NCBI GenBank assembly: GCA_964421565.1
Contig: CAYQXJ010000024.1
Location: 1-21,013 of the forward strand
Length of the DNA stretch: 21,013 nucleotides
DNA from: CAYQXJ01 sp964421565
Lineage (GTDB): Bacteria > Planctomycetota > Brocadiia > SM23-32
Direction: 5' to 3'
Part shown: in pieces, positions 8,168-15,749 of the stretch
Position numbering within the stretch: position 1 is the stretch's first letter
Layout of the letters: every line of letters begins with the position of its first letter
Position numbers and translations under genes: made by a program
The notes under the pieces: generated by a model
The model's input: the letters and a program-made list of their open reading frames with translations, nothing else
Told to the model about the DNA's origin: nothing
Database searches by the model: none

Positions 8168-9097
8168 ATGCGTGAAAGTCCCGGGCACAGCGATTCTGGA
8201 CATCTGGCAGAGATGGTGTTCAGGGCATTGAGAGCGGAGTTCTTTGATGTTCAGGGGACTCCCGTTCCGTTTCCCCTGCGCGATAAGCGGAATACCCAGG
8301 ATGACCCTCTTGACGAGCACCTGGCGGAAGTCCTGGCGGGTTCGTTGGACGACGCCACGTGCATACGTGCGCCTGGCCCTCTCATCACGCCAGACATGGT
8401 GATTGCCCGCGTTGACGCGTGCCAGCGCGCGTCACGGCAGGCACTCCGAGAGCGGCCAGACTGCCTGTTCGGGCTGGAAGTGAAGAAGCTCGAGAGAACG
8501 AAGAGCGGCCGAGTCGCCCGAGCAGCCGGGCTCGATTACAACACGACGCCGCCTTGCGGGATCGTGCGAGTGTACGACGAGGAACTCGAGCCGCTCGACA
8601 TCCGCGGATTCTACCTCTTCGTGTGTCTTGAGGCAGCACCAGACGCCGAGGGGAAGGTGATTCTCTCAGCGATGGCGCTATGTGACGGCAACGTGCTGAA
8701 CGCGGACTTCGACCTCTACCTTTCGATTGTCGGGCAAAGGGAGAAGGAGATCGGCTTGGGGACCTACGGTGACGGAGTGGACCGGAAGCGGCCCATGCTG
8801 ATCTTCGCCAACCCGCTCGGTGCTTCCGAGCTCGATCACGCCGCCAGCCTGGTAGTGCCGGAGCACATGGACATAGAGTCGGAGCGGCTCGTTCCTGCCT
8901 ACAGGATCTTGCGCACCATAGAGGGGACCGACGACCAGGCGGCTTTCACTGCATATCGCCTCAGGACCGACCTGAGCAGCGATCATGAGGTCGTGGAACT
9001 GGTGGACCCCCTTCCGATCCCTGCAGAACGTGAGACCAGCACCCAGGCACGCGGGCGCTTCCCTTTGCCGTTCACCCCTGCATCGTCTTCTGAGTGA
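8168..9097 (+). CDS. PD-(D/E)XK restriction endonuclease-like protein
   Basis: This 309-residue protein contains the catalytic pattern of PD-(D/E)XK nucleases: Pro75-Asp76 (ITPDMVI), then Glu104-Val-Lys106 (FGLEVKKLE) after 27 residues. This is followed by a GLDYNTTPPCG segment and a beta-rich RVYD strand. In the family the Asp, Glu and Lys coordinate a divalent metal and cleave DNA. The ATG at 8168 has GGAG 9 bp upstream. The gene converges on the DNA methyltransferase gene, with 11 bp between the stops, which strongly suggests a restriction-modification pair. No separate DNA-binding domain is obvious, so the recognition sequence cannot be read. I cannot assign it to a named restriction enzyme family. 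Confidence 0.75.
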   Translation: MRESPGHSDSGHLAEMVFRALRAEFFDVQGTPVPFPLRDKRNTQDDPLDEHLAEVLAGSLDDATCIRAPGPLITPDMVIARVDACQRASRQALRERPDCLFGLEVKKLERTKSGRVARAAGLDYNTTPPCGIVRVYDEELEPLDIRGFYLFVCLEAAPDAEGKVILSAMALCDGNVLNADFDLYLSIVGQREKEIGLGTYGDGVDRKRPMLIFANPLGASELDHAASLVVPEHMDIESERLVPAYRILRTIEGTDDQAAFTAYRLRTDLSSDHEVVELVDPLPIPAERETSTQARGRFPLPFTPASSSE

Positions 9098-9108
9098 AGC
9101 TCTGAAGC

Positions 9109-11610
9109 CTACAGGGACTCGAAAAGGCGAACCTGTTTGGGGCCCTCCGGTTCCCAGGTCTCTGTGGTTACCTGCTGCGCATCCAGCTCGTCGATAGTGG
9201 CCTCCAGATCCCCGTTGGCCTCCATCAAACCAGCCAGAGCAGTCTCCAGGTCTGCGGCTGCCGACAGGATGCGCACGATCTGGGCTGACAACACGACGCG
9301 GACGTCGTTCCTGCTCAACGCCATCCCCACGCCGTTGAGCCGGGATATCTGATCCAAGGCGGTCTGCCGCGCCTTGTCGATCACGGACCTGAGTTCTGTT
9401 TCAGCCGGTGTGCTGCCATCCTTCTTGCGGCAAACCACGATGATGTCGAGGTGGATCGGCTCCTTCGCCTGGTGTTTCGGTTGCGCCACCGCCATCTCCG
9501 CTGTGATCGGGTGCGCTGCAGTCACCAGAAGCTGGCTCCTCATCAAGCACCTCAACACCGACTCCCAGCCCTCCGGCCGCGAATGGTGGTATGTGAACAC
9601 GAACAGCCCGTCATCCTTCAGCACCCTCCTGCACTCATTGAACACGGAAGACAGGCGTTCTGTGAAGGTGTCAGCGTCTGCGTCCTGGACTTCGTGATCG
9701 GAGCGCGTAGTAGCAGCTGCATGCGCCCCGCGGCCCTCGAGCCAGTGTCGCTGCCAGACGTGGAAGAAGTCAGCGAGTTCCGAGTAATGCACGTTGTCGA
9801 AGAAGGGCGGGTCGGTTACTACTGCGTCGACAGACCCGGACGGCAGGTCCGTTCGGCTCGACGTGCCGCACGAGAGATACAACTCTCCACCCTCTTCGAA
9901 TGCCTCCCATGAGTCGGCTGGTTCATGCTGAAGTGGGCGTGACAGGCCGTGTACCTTCTGGCTGGAGCTCCTGCCATCCGCGTCGTGACGCACGCGCAAC
10001 TCAAAGGGGTTGTCGCGGTACTCTAAGGCCCGAAGGAGCCTCGAACGGAAGAGGGTGGAAAACGCTCCGGAGCTCTTGGATGTGCCCCAGAGATTGGCTT
10101 CGAGCGGCGTCCTCTCGGGCTTCAGGATGTGGTGGGAGAACATGTGCCGGACGGCGCCCGTTCCTTCGCCCTTGTACGAGGCAAACATGTTGTTGAACTC
10201 GAGGACGCCCGAAAGAAGGCACAGAAGGGCATCTCGGACATCTTCGGGCAACTCGCAGATTCGCTGGCCCAGGAGTCCGATGCAAAGCAGTTGTCGGTCA
10301 TTGAACATCTGATGCCACTGAGTGTAGCAGTATCCCAGGACCTGGTCAGTGTTGTTGCCCGCTTCAATGGGTGCGACGGGATACATGCTGGACTGGCTGG
10401 CCAGCTCTGACGCCGCTTCCTGGCAGAGGTCCAGGTCGAAGTCCGTGACCGGGTAGTACTCCTTATCCCCGCTGGGCAGCAGCACGAGCTTGGCGTACAT
10501 GCGATGCTTCGGCGGATGGCCGGAAGCGCGAACGGCCTCTGCGATCCGGAACTCCTCCTGGCACTGCGGGCACACAGCCCTGGTTCTGCGGGCCGGGCCG
10601 GCTTGTGGATCGTAGGTCTTACCGCAGTCCGGGCAGTTGGCATCTTTGGCGTCGTACCTAACCGTGTTGACTGCTCCACAGCCGGGGCAAACGGCCCGAG
10701 CTGCAGGATGGCGCCTCGGATAAGCATGCCTGGCGAAGATCCGAGACGAGAACAGATCGACGGGCGCGGCACACGCTGGGCAGGGCACGACCTTCACCCA
10801 GAAGTAGTACAGGGCCTCGGCCTGTTCTCCTCCCGGGAGCCGCGTCTGGTAGTAATGGCGGATCCGGGGCGCCACGTCCCGTTTCAGTCGTCTGAAAGCA
10901 GCCTGCAGTTCCTTGCGTGAGGGCAGGTTCAGTGCGTTGCGGACCGCATACCAGGCAACCGGATTGATGTCGCGGCCGATGGCTCTGGTTCCCAGCTTGA
11001 GGGCCTCCCCCACCGTGGTTCCACTTCCCATGAACGGGTCGTATACGACGGCCCCGGGAATCCGGGCTGGCTGGTAGAACATCTCCAACACGTCCGATCC
11101 CGTCGGAGCGAACACCCCCAATACGATGGCGCGGAACACCGAGCCGAGGCGGTTGGCCCACCACTTGTGCACGTGGTATATCGGCCTGTAGATCTCCTTC
11201 CGCCAGCTCTCGGCTTCTGCGATCTCACTCAGGCGCTCGAAGGGGAAGTCTTCATCTTCGATGGCGCGTTGGCCCTCGTAGCACAGGACCTGGCGCTCAG
11301 TGGCTCTTGGGCCGTCGAGCAAGTACTCAGCCAGCGCCTCCCGGATGAGGGTCGCCGCCTGCTGGGGTGAAGCGGAGATGCGAGCCTGCCACTGCGCAGG
11401 CACGCGGCCGGCCAAGAGCAGGAGTTCCTCGGCAGCGACCTCGTATGTCTCCGCTGCTCGTTCGAGAAGCTCCTCCGAAGGTGGAGCCTTGCCGGTCTCA
11501 ACCCGCGACAGATAGGCAGCATCGACACCTATTGAGCCCGCCGCTGCCCGCAAGGAACAGCCCAGGTCCTCTCTGAGTTCGCGCAAGCGTCCGCCGATGG
11601 CAGTTGTCAT
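9109..11610 (-). CDS. XRE helix-turn-helix fused to DNA N-methyltransferase with zinc ribbons
   Basis: This protein has 833 residues. Residues 1-70 form an XRE/Cro-type helix-turn-helix (RLRELREDLGCSLRAAAGSIG, then YLSRVETGKAPPS). A methyltransferase follows: HKWWANRLGS at about 148, the SAM-binding DPFMGSGTT at 191-199, and the catalytic TDPPF at 599-603. The DPPF type indicates methylation of an exocyclic amino group (N6-adenine or N4-cytosine). Between the two motifs are four CxxC knuckles (277, 308, 326, 347), enough for two zinc ribbons that may read DNA. The layout resembles DUF1156-type methylases. The ATG at 11610 has GGGAG 8 bases upstream; an extension to 11727 would run over the operator. 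It should protect host DNA from the convergent nuclease and may repress its own promoter. Confidence 0.88.
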   Translation of the reverse strand: MTTAIGGRLRELREDLGCSLRAAAGSIGVDAAYLSRVETGKAPPSEELLERAAETYEVAAEELLLLAGRVPAQWQARISASPQQAATLIREALAEYLLDGPRATERQVLCYEGQRAIEDEDFPFERLSEIAEAESWRKEIYRPIYHVHKWWANRLGSVFRAIVLGVFAPTGSDVLEMFYQPARIPGAVVYDPFMGSGTTVGEALKLGTRAIGRDINPVAWYAVRNALNLPSRKELQAAFRRLKRDVAPRIRHYYQTRLPGGEQAEALYYFWVKVVPCPACAAPVDLFSSRIFARHAYPRRHPAARAVCPGCGAVNTVRYDAKDANCPDCGKTYDPQAGPARRTRAVCPQCQEEFRIAEAVRASGHPPKHRMYAKLVLLPSGDKEYYPVTDFDLDLCQEAASELASQSSMYPVAPIEAGNNTDQVLGYCYTQWHQMFNDRQLLCIGLLGQRICELPEDVRDALLCLLSGVLEFNNMFASYKGEGTGAVRHMFSHHILKPERTPLEANLWGTSKSSGAFSTLFRSRLLRALEYRDNPFELRVRHDADGRSSSQKVHGLSRPLQHEPADSWEAFEEGGELYLSCGTSSRTDLPSGSVDAVVTDPPFFDNVHYSELADFFHVWQRHWLEGRGAHAAATTRSDHEVQDADADTFTERLSSVFNECRRVLKDDGLFVFTYHHSRPEGWESVLRCLMRSQLLVTAAHPITAEMAVAQPKHQAKEPIHLDIIVVCRKKDGSTPAETELRSVIDKARQTALDQISRLNGVGMALSRNDVRVVLSAQIVRILSAAADLETALAGLMEANGDLEATIDELDAQQVTTETWEPEGPKQVRLFESL

Positions 11611-11630
11611 GAGGCACTCCCGTTGATGGT

Positions 11631-11650
11631 TGTTGACAGTTTGGTCAACA
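11631..11650. promoter_or_regulatory. Perfect inverted repeat, putative operator of the methyltransferase gene
   Basis: TGTTGAC, a 6-base spacer AGTTTG, and GTCAACA form a perfect 7-bp-arm dyad 21-40 bp upstream of the ATG at 11610. The spacer coincides with the candidate -10 box. A dimeric XRE protein normally binds such a dyad, and this gene product itself has an XRE domain, so autorepression is the natural reading. It is also possible that another XRE regulator binds here. Confidence 0.6.
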
Positions 11651-11666
11651 CCCGGCGCGAAGTCAA
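11638..11666 (-). promoter_or_regulatory. Candidate promoter of the HTH-methyltransferase gene
   Basis: On the minus strand, TTGACT (11666-11661) is a 5 of 6 match to a sigma-70 -35 box. It stands 17 bp from CAAACT (11643-11638), a weak -10 that lies inside the operator dyad. The leader would be about 20 bases and contains the GGGAG ribosome binding site. Confidence 0.4.
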
Positions 11667-11719
11667 GCGGAAGGCGCAACAGATCGGGTGGAACAGGTAC
11701 ACCATCGGCTAGCAGCCAG

Positions 11720-11821
11720 ACGGGCAAGCGGGAAGTCGTAAGTGTCGTAATGCGCCGATGTTAGGTCTGCGCCAGCCAGCTGGGGAAGATCTGGCGGAAA
11801 CGGGCGCGAGGGAAGTCGTAA
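11720..11821 (+). repeat. Pair of 22-bp imperfect direct repeats, GTCGTAA motif cluster
   Basis: ACGGGC-N4-GGGAAGTCGTAA occurs at 11720-11741 and again at 11800-11821, exactly 80 bp apart. A further GTCGTAA is at 11744-11750. The reverse complement, TTACGAC, is at 11963-11969 on the other side of the tRNA remnant. Repeated short motifs flanking a tRNA-derived core resemble integrase arm-type binding sites, but this is an inference. Confidence 0.5.
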
Positions 11822-11840
11822 CCTTTGGTTACATAGGCAC

Positions 11841-11906
<66 letters not shown>

Positions 11907-12061
11907 CTCCTTTCCGCGACATCGCCTGCCAGGGCTTGTCTATCCGTGCCACACCCCAAGAGTTACGACTCGCCCGGCCGAGGGGATGTCCCGCCTGTTT
12001 TGCCAGCAGTTGACTCCAGATGTCCACGCCGGAACGCAGTATGTGGAAAATCTGGCAGAAA

Positions 12062-12085
12062 CTGGATGAAACTCTGGATGAAACT
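12062..12085 (+). repeat. Tandem duplication of a 12-bp unit
   Basis: CTGGATGAAACT occurs twice head to tail without interruption. It is preceded by the related CTGGCAGAAA (12052-12061) and followed by CTGG-like bases. A similar CTGGCGGAAAC lies at 11791-11801 on the other side of the tRNA remnant. It may belong to the recombination site. Confidence 0.6.
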
Positions 12086-12170
12086 GGCGGGGCGCCCGCC
12101 ATAACTGCCTGTCCTTCCGCGGGCGCAGGTCAGGCCCGCACGGGCTTTCTCGGGGGCAGGTACGTGTGAA

Positions 12171-13205
12171 TCAGCGAGGCGCCGAATATTGCAGTCCGCT
12201 ACGTGGGGCACGTGGCGGCAAGCTGGAGGGCTGCCGGGGCCTGCGCCCGGCCCAGCGCACGATTTGCGGCAGCCGTTCCTTGAGCATGGCGGTATCGAGG
12301 AGGATCACGTCCACGGCAACCCAGCCGTCTCCAGTCGCGTAGATCTGGTAGTCGCCTCGGAAGATCCTGATGTGCGCCTCCTTTGGGTCGAAAGGTTCTC
12401 CTGGGCCGTCATGACTGTGCCACGCACTTCTCATATTCAGCACTTTGTCCCCGAGGTAGGCGGCCAGAGCGTGGTCGCTCATCAGGGCCATTGCTCTGAG
12501 AAGGGGAAAGGGAGCCTGCTCGGCGGCTTCGGAGGAGGGTTTCCTGTTCAACACAGGGTTGATATCCGAGCCCGAAACATAGACCGCGTCAGCAACCAGG
12601 TACAGACGCACTGGCTCCTGCGGTCTGTATGGCTTGTAGAGGTACATTCCCCGGTAAATGTCTTGGATTGCTCGGCTCAAGCAGTGCTCCAGGTATCCAC
12701 CGGACAACATTACCCCTTTGAGCCTGGGAAACAGGAGCCGGTGCCTTCCGTCGGGGCTTTTCACAGCGCAGGAGATGTCCTCACTGCTCAAAAAATGGTT
12801 ATCCACCGGCTCATCGCCGGTGAAATCCTCGACATTGGAGATGACAGGGATGTCGTGGTCCGAAATCATTTTGGCCAGGCGATGTGTGGCACCGAGAGTG
12901 GTTTTTTCCGAGTCCCAGGTTTCTGAGTTATGGTTGAAAAACGCGTACAAGGGTCCGTCCAGCACGAATCTCGCATTCTGTTCCACATACGGCTCGGGCC
13001 ACTCGCTCGATTTCGATGCGGGGGCTTCCCGCACGCCGGCGCCAACTCCCACCAGGAGGCTCAGGGAAATCGAAAGCGCAAAAAGAACAAGCCATACCTT
13101 GCTTTGGCTTCGAAAGTTGCGAATGTCATTGCCTCCGCGCCAGCTGATATTGGTCCGGCTCGACCGCTCGCGAGGGTATGACAACCCTTCGCATCGCGAG
13201 CCCAC
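12171..13205 (-). CDS. Unknown exported or membrane-anchored protein
   Basis: I do not recognise a family. The protein is about 344 residues, with a polar N-terminus of about 36 residues, one hydrophobic segment (VWLVLFALSISLSLLVGVGAGV), and then a soluble part. It looks like a type II membrane anchor or a late signal peptide, placing the bulk outside the cytoplasm. The soluble part has segments such as GVMLSGGYLEHCLSRAIQDIY and VRLYLVADAVYVSGS, and a proline/arginine-rich tail. The start is uncertain: GTG at 13205 has GGTGA 5 bp upstream, whereas the GTG at 13214 has no clear ribosome binding site. Codon use is less GC-biased than in the defence genes. It stands alone, on the same strand as the OmpH-like gene but 336 bp away. 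Confidence 0.65.
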   Translation of the reverse strand: MGSRCEGLSYPRERSSRTNISWRGGNDIRNFRSQSKVWLVLFALSISLSLLVGVGAGVREAPASKSSEWPEPYVEQNARFVLDGPLYAFFNHNSETWDSEKTTLGATHRLAKMISDHDIPVISNVEDFTGDEPVDNHFLSSEDISCAVKSPDGRHRLLFPRLKGVMLSGGYLEHCLSRAIQDIYRGMYLYKPYRPQEPVRLYLVADAVYVSGSDINPVLNRKPSSEAAEQAPFPLLRAMALMSDHALAAYLGDKVLNMRSAWHSHDGPGEPFDPKEAHIRIFRGDYQIYATGDGWVAVDVILLDTAMLKERLPQIVRWAGRRPRQPSSLPPRAPRSGLQYSAPR

Positions 13206-13540
13206 ATGATTCACCAGACGGGCTTGTCCGCACAGGGACGAATGCCTCCTGAGCGGATAGGGCCCAACATTGAGTGCTGGGTATTCTTTGCCCGGCGCAA
13301 GCCCCTGAGCTCCACGACGGCCATCTCAGTCAGGCCGAGCCTCTCATCGAGTGGTCGGCAGGCGGGCAGCACGGCACGCACCCACGCTAAAGCGAATGCG
13401 TGCAGGCATAGTGAGTCACACATGTTGCGTGTTTTGATCGAGCTATTGCAGACCCGTGCCCGGGGAAACCGATCCCGCCGCACAAGGCGTTATGGACGAG
13501 ACCGGCAAACCGGGCTGACCAGGTTGTAAGTCAGCAAGGG
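13206..13540. other. Intergenic region upstream of the unknown exported protein
   Basis: This 335-bp region contains short open frames on both strands with no family resemblance or convincing ribosome binding site. Near its right end, inverted repeats that may serve as a terminator for the OmpH-like gene are visible. I see no RNA gene. Confidence 0.4.
13502..13535 (-). terminator. Possible hairpin terminator after the OmpH-like gene
   Basis: Reading on the minus strand from the stop at 13541, GCTGAC and GTCAGC (13535-13514) can pair around a 10-base loop. Immediately beyond, CCGG-tttg-CCGG (13513-13502) can form a second small stem. No U-tract follows, so this is a weak candidate. Confidence 0.25.
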
Positions 13541-14068
13541 CTATTCCCTGGGGAAGGCGGGCACCTCACGTCTGCGCTCCTCGGGCTCGCCCTCGGCCTT
13601 TGCAATCAGGCCCTTGGCAATCTGCGGGGTAACATCCTTGACGTTGACGCCTTCCGCTGTGTAGACGACCTCCCGGGCTATCACCTGCACCTGTGCCGCC
13701 CTTGCGGCGTCGGGCAGTAGCGCTTCAACATCACGCTGAAACTGGCCGATGACCTCCTGCTGCGTCTGCTCAAGCTGCTGCTGTATCTGCTCAAGTGCCC
13801 CCTGGTCGCCCGCCTCCTGCGCCTTAGCCATGCCTGCCTGAGCAGCCTGGTAGGCCTCCACGAGCTTTTTTTGGCCCGGATACTGCTCAAAGGCCCTCTG
13901 CGGTTCGTAAGTTCCCACCTGCACAACGGCCTCGGGCTTATCCTCTCGTCGGGGCAGCTCCTGAGCATTAACCCGGCCGGCCCATGTGATTGTTAACGCT
14001 GCGGCCAGGATTCCTGCTCCTGCTACGAAAACTCCCACCACGCGAGTCCTATTCTTACGCCAATCCAT
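13541..14068 (-). CDS. OmpH/Skp-like periplasmic coiled-coil protein
   Basis: This 175-residue protein has an N-terminal signal sequence (basic residues, then a hydrophobic stretch at about 10-30, ending near NAQ). It is followed by VGTYEPQRAFEQYPGQKKLVEAYQ, the type of opening seen in OmpH/Skp-like chaperones, where a Val-Asp-x-x-x-Val/Phe strand precedes long helices. A Gln/Glu/Ala-rich region (about 70-120) is predicted to form a coiled coil. Skp-like proteins hold unfolded outer-membrane proteins in the periplasm. The ATG at 14068 has AGAGGA about 7 bp upstream. The lipoprotein gene ends 108 bp upstream on the same strand, so the two may be co-transcribed. The family link is by pattern only. 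Confidence 0.55.
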   Translation of the reverse strand: MDWRKNRTRVVGVFVAGAGILAAALTITWAGRVNAQELPRREDKPEAVVQVGTYEPQRAFEQYPGQKKLVEAYQAAQAGMAKAQEAGDQGALEQIQQQLEQTQQEVIGQFQRDVEALLPDAARAAQVQVIAREVVYTAEGVNVKDVTPQIAKGLIAKAEGEPEERRREVPAFPRE

Positions 14069-14176
14069 GATTGTTCCTCTCGAAGTCTTCAGACTGGTCG
14101 ATGAAAAAGGAAAACAGAAGCCGCCTTAACCCAGCAAGGCACGCGACTTCCGCATGAGCCTTGTCTTCTTGACCGA

Positions 14177-14398
14177 TCAATAACCCTCCGGTACCAGGGG
14201 CTCTTCACCGCTCTCGGGAGTCCTTTCTTCCTCTTCTTCCGCAGGGGGAAGTTGGAACCCACGGGGCTCCTGGCGTTCCGGGATCTCTTGCCGTTCGAAT
14301 CGCTCCGGTGGCGGCTCTTCTTCTTCGCCGCATCCGGCAACGAAACCGATCATCGCCAGAGCCCCGGCAACCGCGATTGTTATCACTGTGTGTCGCAT
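14177..14398 (-). CDS. Small acidic lipoprotein
   Basis: This 73-residue protein begins MRHTVITIAVAGALAMIGFVAGC, a lipoprotein signal peptide with the lipobox VAGC and Cys23 as the lipidated residue. The mature part is a Glu/Pro-rich, charged tail (GEEEEPPPERFERQEIPER and onward) with no globular domain. The ATG at 14398 has AGGAGA about 9 bp upstream; a start further upstream at 14425 would put extra residues before the signal peptide. It probably sits in the outer or inner membrane as a tether or spacer. It precedes the OmpH-like gene on the same strand. Function is unknown. Confidence 0.7.
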   Translation of the reverse strand: MRHTVITIAVAGALAMIGFVAGCGEEEEPPPERFERQEIPERQEPRGFQLPPAEEEEERTPESGEEPLVPEGY

Positions 14399-14726
14399 TG
14401 TTGCTGTTCTCCTGACGAAATTCACAGAACACTTCCTTACGCAACGTCTTGCGTCAGGGCGCTGCTCGTTACGGCTAACGTCACACGGCCATCACCTCCC
14501 TCCGGCAAGTGCCACCCATCAAATGCCATTTGAAGCCAGCATCATCAGCAACAGGAAGCGCTACGGGGCTTGAAAAACCATCGAGCCTAGCAGATGTCAT
14601 GAAGGTTCGCGCGGGGAACTCAGCATCGACAGCGACTTTGTTGGCACGGTCAAAAGCAGGACGTTGTGTGCGGACATCACTTCCATTAGTGTCTTAAATC
14701 ACAAGTATGTTCACCGTTTTCTGTTT
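14399..14726. other. Intergenic region between lipoprotein and recombinase genes
   Basis: This 328-bp region is less GC-rich than its surroundings. It holds the upstream region of the lipoprotein gene, including the ACGCAA inverted repeat, and the end of the recombinase transcript with several T-rich patches on the plus strand (around 14715-14730). No convincing gene or structured RNA is seen. Confidence 0.4.
14439..14454. promoter_or_regulatory. Inverted repeat upstream of the lipoprotein gene
   Basis: ACGCAA and TTGCGT form a perfect 6-bp-arm inverted repeat around CGTC, about 41 bp upstream of the lipoprotein start. This is where an operator could lie, but no -35/-10 pair is clear around it. 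Confidence 0.25.
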
Positions 14727-15749
14727 TTATCTGGGGACCTCATGTGCTGGATGTCCTATCTCAGCCGTGGTTAGCGAGCCCATGTCTGGCGCGAGTACCG
14801 GCAAAGCCTCCATTGCCCCGGCGACGTCCAGCAATTGCGGGTCGGTGTAGACGTTCATGGTGAGGTCGAGGGAGGAGTGGCGCAGGGCGGCCTGGGCGGT
14901 GCGGGGCGCGACACCGTTCTTGCTGAGGTGGGTGCCGAAGGTGTGGCGAAGAGCGTGCAAGTCCACGGTGCGGCCGCGCTCGTCGTCCTTCGGGATGTCC
15001 GCAGCCGCCAGGTCCAGGTTGAAGCTCTTGATCAGGTTGCGCGGCACCGAAAAGAGCGGCTCCTCCAGGGGCAGCCTGAGCGGCAGCGGATCACCGGTCT
15101 TTTCTGCCTCGACCCGCAGGGCCTTGAGCTTCTCGTCCAGCCAGCCGCGCAGGTCCTTGACGAGATCGGCCCGCAGGGGGATCAGTGCACGCTGCCCGGC
15201 CTTGGCGTCCCTCGCCAGCAACTCAGCGTGCGGCTGCGGCGCGTCCAGATGCAACCGCCCGACGGCTATACTCGCCAGTTCCCCCAGGCGCAGGCCGGTC
15301 AGCACCATCGTCTTGTAGATCAGCATCCGTTCCGGACCGAGCCGTTCCTGCCTGGCCAGGCGGTCCGGACTGCCGTCGAGCGCCTGCCGGCCGCGCTCGT
15401 AGGTCGCGTCCAGCGTCTCGAAGGTGCGCTTCTCATACCGCCAGGTGCTGCGACCCTCCTTCTTCTCCGGCGGCGGCTCTTGTCTTCTGAAGCTTCCCCT
15501 GCCCTTGTTACGCCCCGGGCTTTGCTTCGGCTTGTGGGGTTTGTCTTTGCGGGAGCGGCTGAACGGGGTGGCCTGGCGTTTACTGTCGCTCAACGCCTCC
15601 TCCAGCCGTTCGATGCGCTGGCGGAGGGGGCGGTTCTCGGCCTTCAAGGCCCGCAGCTCGCGCCGGTGCCGGCGCCCGTGCGCGAAGCCCTTCGCCCTTT
15701 GCAGCGCAAGCGGGCTCACCTGTCTGCGCCTGCCTCTGTCGGCAGACAT
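14727..15749 (-). CDS. Tyrosine recombinase catalytic domain fused to an IS66-like transposase N-terminus
   Basis: From the ATG at 15749 the protein has 340 residues. The first 100 or so are basic and coiled coil (ELRALKAENRPLRQRIERLEE) followed by a Lys/Pro/Gly-rich linker (KDKPHKPKQSPGRNKGRG), typical of the N-terminus of IS66-family transposases. The rest is the catalytic domain of a tyrosine recombinase: the first Arg in LTGLRLGEL, HALRHTFG (H-x2-R), then LRHSS and the nucleophile Tyr in NVYTD. The core-binding and arm-binding domains expected before the catalytic domain are missing. All catalytic residues except the poorly conserved Lys are visible. It looks like an insertion-sequence/recombinase chimera, probably non-functional in integration. 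The frame stays open to 15914, but residues upstream of 15749 look like chance translation. A close relative begins at the right edge of the window. Confidence 0.75.
   Translation of the reverse strand: MSADRGRRRQVSPLALQRAKGFAHGRRHRRELRALKAENRPLRQRIERLEEALSDSKRQATPFSRSRKDKPHKPKQSPGRNKGRGSFRRQEPPPEKKEGRSTWRYEKRTFETLDATYERGRQALDGSPDRLARQERLGPERMLIYKTMVLTGLRLGELASIAVGRLHLDAPQPHAELLARDAKAGQRALIPLRADLVKDLRGWLDEKLKALRVEAEKTGDPLPLRLPLEEPLFSVPRNLIKSFNLDLAAADIPKDDERGRTVDLHALRHTFGTHLSKNGVAPRTAQAALRHSSLDLTMNVYTDPQLLDVAGAMEALPVLAPDMGSLTTAEIGHPAHEVPR

Noticed and set aside
1035..11610. DISARM or BREX assignment of the defence locus
   Set aside because: The DUF1998 protein of DISARM and the PglZ and BrxC-type genes of BREX are not present in the window; helicase plus HKD protein plus methyltransferase is not enough for either name.
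13206..13529. Plus-strand frame of 107 codons upstream of the OmpH-like gene
   Set aside because: Arg/Ser/Thr-rich composition and no ribosome binding site or domain; probably chance.
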